Of a stretch of 64,000 bases of DNA, positions 61,205 to 64,000 are shown piece after piece. Every line of letters starts with the position of its first letter. Within the stretch, counting starts at the first letter, position 1. Position numbers and translations under genes: made by a program. This DNA comes from Actinoplanes sp. DH11. GTDB lineage: Bacteria; Actinomycetota; Actinomycetes; Mycobacteriales; Micromonosporaceae. Location: NCBI RefSeq assembly GCF_020873875.1, contig NZ_JAHWGU010000027.1, positions 62,001-126,000 of the forward strand, given 5' to 3'. Below the pieces are notes generated by a model. It saw only the letters and a list, made by a program, of their open reading frames with translations. It was not told the origin of the DNA and did not search any database.

Positions 61205-61392
61205 GCGGCGTGGTGTTGCTTGCCCTCGGCTCGGATGCGGTCCCGGGACAAGGGGCTGCGGTCGGCTGCATTGGCTCCGCGCAGCGGTGTTGATCTGCTA
61301 GCGGTGCGAAATCGCGGTTTTGCCCCCTTGATCACAGCGATTTCGTAGCGCTAGCAGATCAACATCTCGCCAGGGGCGGCGCGTCCGGCGCC
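61205..61392 (+). repeat. Intergenic palindromic element, copy D
   Basis: The 77-bp palindrome (61288-61364) is TGTTGATCTGCTAGCG ... CTAGCAGATCAACA, in the same orientation as copy A. The flanks also match copy A (GCGGCGTGGT, TTGCTTGCCCTCGGCTC, GCGGTCCC on the left; TCTCGCC and GGCGGCGCGT on the right). It occupies most of the 375-bp gap between the helicase start and the nitroreductase. Nothing else is seen in that gap. Confidence 0.9.
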
Positions 61393-61486
61393 GCTGGGGC
61401 CGGAACCCGGGGGGCGGCGGGCGCCGGGCGGGGTCGGACCGTGGTACGAGGCGGGCGGCCGGGCGAGGTGGAACAGTGGAGGGAGG

Positions 61487-62284
61487 TCAGCGGGAAGGGA
61501 GGCCCAAGCGCTCCAGGGTGGTGCGCAAGGTGTGCCGGCCGGCGAGGGATTCCGGGCCGCGCAAGCGGGTCAGGACTCGGTCGGTCCAGGCGCCGCGCAG
61601 GCCGAAGCGGGTGTTGTAGGCGGCAAGCGTCGCGTCGTAGGCGGGGATGTGCTCGTCCGCCGCCGCCGCGTCGTAGAGCTCGTGGTGCAGCACTGCCGCC
61701 TGCGGCAGCCGGGGCTTGACGTCGGCCTGTTCGGCGGGGTCGGGTTCGCCCAGCGCCAGCCCGAAGGCGGCGACCGTGTGCGGGGGAAGGTGCAGTTCGG
61801 CGGCCACCTTCTCGGGGTGGTCGCGGAGGCCGCCGACGAAGACCGAGCCGAAGCCGAGCGAGGCCGCCGCCACCACGGCGTTCTGGGCTGCCAGCGCGGT
61901 GTCGACGAAACCGACAAGCGTCGACTCCAGGTAGTCCGCCCCGTCCAGGGGCACCCCGGCGCGCTGGGCCAGCCGCCGGGCGCGGCCCAGGTCGGCGACC
62001 CAGACGAGGAAGAGGGGTGCCTGGGCTACGAACGCCTGGTCGCCGGCGAGGGCGGCGAGGCGTTTCTTGCGGTCCGGGTCGCGGACCGCTACGACGCTCC
62101 ACGGCTGGAGATTGGAGGAGGTGGCCGCTGACTGTGCGGCGGCGACGATCGCGGTGAGTTCGTCACCGGTGACGTCGCGCGGGCCGAACCGGCGCACCGA
62201 GCGGCGAGCAAGCTGCAACGCCAGGACGTCGCTGGTGACGGCCGGGCCGGTGGCAGCGGGACCGTAGCGGGCGGTGAATGACAT
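61487..62284 (-). CDS. Nitroreductase-family FMN oxidoreductase (NfsA/Frp-like)
   Basis: A 265-residue flavoprotein. The FMN-binding RRSVRRFGPRDV and SAATSSNLQPWSVVAV, and LGFGSVFVGGLRDHPEKVAAEL with LHLPPHTVAAFGLALGEPDP, are typical of the NfsA/Frp group, which reduces nitro compounds, quinones or flavins with NADPH. A GGAGGA site lies 8 nt before the ATG. It is monocistronic, next to palindromic element D. The physiological substrate is unknown. Confidence 0.88.
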   Translation of the reverse strand: MSFTARYGPAATGPAVTSDVLALQLARRSVRRFGPRDVTGDELTAIVAAAQSAATSSNLQPWSVVAVRDPDRKKRLAALAGDQAFVAQAPLFLVWVADLGRARRLAQRAGVPLDGADYLESTLVGFVDTALAAQNAVVAAASLGFGSVFVGGLRDHPEKVAAELHLPPHTVAAFGLALGEPDPAEQADVKPRLPQAAVLHHELYDAAAADEHIPAYDATLAAYNTRFGLRGAWTDRVLTRLRGPESLAGRHTLRTTLERLGLPSR

Positions 62285-62352
62285 CGGGGCTTCCTCCGGG
62301 CTTGTCGATCATCGCCATTCTGATCCGGGGCGGCAGCCGGCCACGCCACCGG

Positions 62353-62412
62353 GTGGGACCGGCACACCGGCAGGGCAACCGCGTAAGACCGGCGCACCGG
62401 CAGGGCAGCCGG
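62353..62412. repeat. 30-bp tandem repeat, two units
   Basis: GT(G/A)(G/A)GACCGGC followed by ACCGGCAGGGCA occurs at 62353-62382 and 62383-62412 with five differences. It fills the gap between the nitroreductase and the 3' end of the kinase-linked receiver domain. Confidence 0.75.
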
Positions 62413-62424
62413 CCCGCGACCGGA

Positions 62425-62675
62425 TCAGTGGGCGGCCGGGGTCAGGATGTCGCCTACGCGGGTGAGCAGCTCGGCTGCGGTGAACGGCTTGTGCACGAGC
62501 GGGTCCGAGCCGTTCAGGCCGTAGCGGTCGCGCAGATGCGCCTCGCTGTAACCGGACATGTAGAGCACGGCCAGCCCCGGGCGCCGGGCGCGCAACCGCT
62601 GGGCCACCGCGGGCCCGGCGTGGTCACGCAGCACCACGTCGGTGACCAGGAGCGCTACGTCGTCCAGGTTCACGT
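62425..62675 (-). pseudogene. C-terminal receiver-domain fragment out of frame with its kinase
   Basis: This frame encodes the second half of a response-regulator receiver domain: VNLDDVALLVTDVVLRDHAG with the phosphoacceptor Asp in VTDVVL, then LAVLYMSGYSEAHLRDRYG and the conserved Lys in LVHKPFTAAELL. The first half (RVLVVEDDEQVRDLVVRLLD, then GYRTVPVDEDD) is in the frame of the upstream kinase. The frames meet around 62671-62700. The protein would be whole if one base were restored. Confidence 0.65.
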
Positions 62676-64000
62676 GGACCCAGGTCGTCCTCGTCGACCG
62701 GGACGGTGCGGTAGCCGTGGGAGTCGAGCAGGCGTACCACGAGGTCGCGTACCTGTTCGTCGTCCTCGACCACCAGCACCCGCTCACCGTGGCCGGGGCG
62801 CGGCGGCTCGCCGGTCGCGTCGTCGTCCAGGCGGGCCGCCTCGTCCGCGGCGACGGGCAGCAGGATCCGGAACGTGGTGCCGATGCCCAGCTCCGACTCC
62901 ACGCCGATGTGCCCGCCCGCGTCGCCGACGATGCCGTACACGGTGGCCAGTCCCAGCCCGGTGCCCTGGTCGGCCGGTTTGGTGGTGAAGAACGGCTCGA
63001 AGAGGCGGTCGCGCACCTCGGCCGTCATCCCGGTGCCGGTGTCGCTGACGGTCAGCCTCGCCCAGTGGCCGGGCGGGTCGGTGAGCTGCGCGATGTCGGT
63101 CTCGGCGACGACCACGCCGCCGGTCGGCATCGCGTCCCGTGCGTTGATCACCAGGTTGAGCAGGATCTGGTCGAGGCGGCCCCGGTTGGCGTGCACCGGC
63201 ACCGGTCGGTCGCACCGGCGGCAGACCAGGCGGATGTCCTCGCCGATGGTACGGCTGAGCAGCTCCTCGCCCTGCACCACGACGTCGTTGAGGTCGACCA
63301 CCTCCACCTGGGTGGGCTCGCGTTTGGCGAACAGCAGCAGCTGGCCGGTCAGTGACCGGGCCCGATCGGCGGCGTCGCGGATCCGGGCCAGGTCGTCGGC
63401 CGCCTCCCCGGTGACCTCTTCGGCGACGAAGTCCGCGTAGTTCATGATGATCGCGAGCAGGTTGTTGAAGTCGTGCGCGACCCCGCCGGCGAGCTGGCCC
63501 AGGCTTTCCAGCCGGGCGGCCCGCGCGGACCGTTCCCGCGCTTGCAGATGCTCGGTGACGTCACGTTCGGTGGCGGCCGCGGCGACCACCACGCCGGCGG
63601 CGTCGCGGATCGGTGACACGATGACACTGACGACGAAGGTGGTGCCGTCCCGGCGTACCCGGATGGTCTCGTCCTGCTGGATCTGCTCGCCGGCGGCAAG
63701 CCGGTCCAGCGCCAGCCGCAGCCCCGGGCCCGCGCCGTCCGGGAGCAGATCGGTGATCGGCTTCCCGATGACCTCACCGGCGGTGTACCCGTAGATCCGC
63801 TCGGCGCCGCCGTTCCACGCGGTGATGATCCCGTCGAGCGTGCTGGCGATGACCGCGTCCGACGACTGCTCGACGATCGCGGCGAGCATCTCACGCTCCC
63901 GCACGACCTCGGAAGATCGCTCCCGCACGACCTCGGAGGATCGCTGCCGGACGGCATCAGCAAGGCGGGTGCGGGCCAGGCCGATCACCGCGCCGGCGGC
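62624..64000 (-). CDS. PAS sensor hybrid histidine kinase, 5' end beyond the window, frameshifted near its C-terminus
   Basis: The frame runs off the right edge, so the N-terminus is absent; the first visible residues (AAGAVIGLARTRLADAV) look like the end of a membrane helix and linker. It contains a PAS domain (AAIVEQSSDAVIASTLDGII, WNGGAERIYGYTAGEVIGKP), an H-box GGVAHDFNNLLAI, an N-box LINARDAMPTGG in LNLVINARDA, and a HATPase core (LTVSDTGTGM, TTKPADQGTGLGLATVYGI). It then starts a receiver domain (RVLVVEDDEQVRDLVV) but shifts to a spurious frame and stops at 62624. The kinase core is probably intact. Confidence 0.78.
   Translation of the reverse strand, partial: AAGAVIGLARTRLADAVRQRSSEVVRERSSEVVREREMLAAIVEQSSDAVIASTLDGIITAWNGGAERIYGYTAGEVIGKPITDLLPDGAGPGLRLALDRLAAGEQIQQDETIRVRRDGTTFVVSVIVSPIRDAAGVVVAAAATERDVTEHLQARERSARAARLESLGQLAGGVAHDFNNLLAIIMNYADFVAEEVTGEAADDLARIRDAADRARSLTGQLLLFAKREPTQVEVVDLNDVVVQGEELLSRTIGEDIRLVCRRCDRPVPVHANRGRLDQILLNLVINARDAMPTGGVVVAETDIAQLTDPPGHWARLTVSDTGTGMTAEVRDRLFEPFFTTKPADQGTGLGLATVYGIVGDAGGHIGVESELGIGTTFRILLPVAADEAARLDDDATGEPPRPGHGERVLVVEDDEQVRDLVVRLLDSHGYRTVPVDEDDLGPREPGRRSAPGHRRGAA
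63894..63941. repeat. 24-bp in-frame tandem duplication in the kinase linker
   Basis: Two 24-bp units (63894-63917 and 63918-63941) encode SSEVVRER twice in the coiled-coil linker before the PAS domain, with one base difference. Confidence 0.85.

Noticed and set aside
14780..61335. A conserved open frame starting MIKG(S/A)(K/R)PRFR in elements A, B and D
   Set aside because: The frame is open only because the elements share sequence. It has no ribosome site, diverges freely downstream and is absent in copy C, so it is most likely not a protein.
1..64000. rRNA, tRNA, phage or insertion-sequence genes
   Set aside because: No tRNA-like cloverleaf, rRNA stretch, integrase or transposase was recognised on reading both strands; short tRNAs could still be missed without a covariance search.

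Overview
The window is very GC-rich, with near-uniform G/C in third codon positions, many GTG/TTG starts, and several gene families typical of filamentous actinobacteria: a conservon (cvn) operon, SigE-type ECF sigma factor, MEDS-domain regulators, a bacterial DMATS-type indole prenyltransferase, YtrA-type GntR with a DUF1648 protein, and DUF2203 and DUF6817 proteins. I infer a Micromonosporaceae chromosome, close to Actinoplanes. This is inferred from gene content only. I saw no rRNA, tRNA, CRISPR, phage or IS transposase.

Left part (1-18.2 kb): a partial secreted repeat protein, a small alarmone synthetase, a flavin disulfide reductase, an ECF sigma factor with a coupled membrane partner, a two-ATPase/two-permease MacB-type ABC operon, a molybdopterin oxidoreductase, a CooC-type ATPase, and a GntR/DUF1648 pair. 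Next (18.2-24.5 kb) is a carbohydrate-acid locus: LacI regulator, binding protein, ATPase, two permeases and D-mannonate dehydratase. All NaManD-numbered active-site residues are present in the dehydratase. A decayed arginine/ornithine antiporter follows.

Middle (25-45 kb): pentapeptide protein, EAL-DICT phosphodiesterase, a CDGSH / haem-oxygenase-like / methyltransferase / GCS2-ligase group, a DEAD-box helicase, then a partner-switching operon (MEDS-STAS, MEDS-HATPase, STAS) divergent from a complete conservon (sensor, roadblock, DUF742, GTPase). After it comes a compact prenyl-indole locus (tryptophanase, DMATS prenyltransferase, divergent IPP isomerase), a YccF protein and a GH43-like secreted enzyme under a LacI-type operator.

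Right part (45-64 kb): a hydrolase with an internal deletion, P450 with its ferredoxin, a PAS/GAF/GGDEF protein, PucR regulator with an FAD monooxygenase, a class II aldolase-class III aminotransferase fusion with an FGGY kinase, a gene-poor decayed stretch, an SF1 helicase, a nitroreductase, and a hybrid histidine kinase whose receiver domain is out of frame.

Two sequence-level patterns stand out. First, a ~77-bp imperfect palindrome within a ~190-bp element occurs four times in gene-free DNA (15.1, 25.6, 33.5 and 61.3 kb), and one copy has compensating changes in both arms. Second, five genes have their last 16-50 bp, stop codon included, tandemly repeated immediately downstream. Together with short tandem repeats inside and next to many genes and four broken or deleted genes, this suggests active slippage in this genome.
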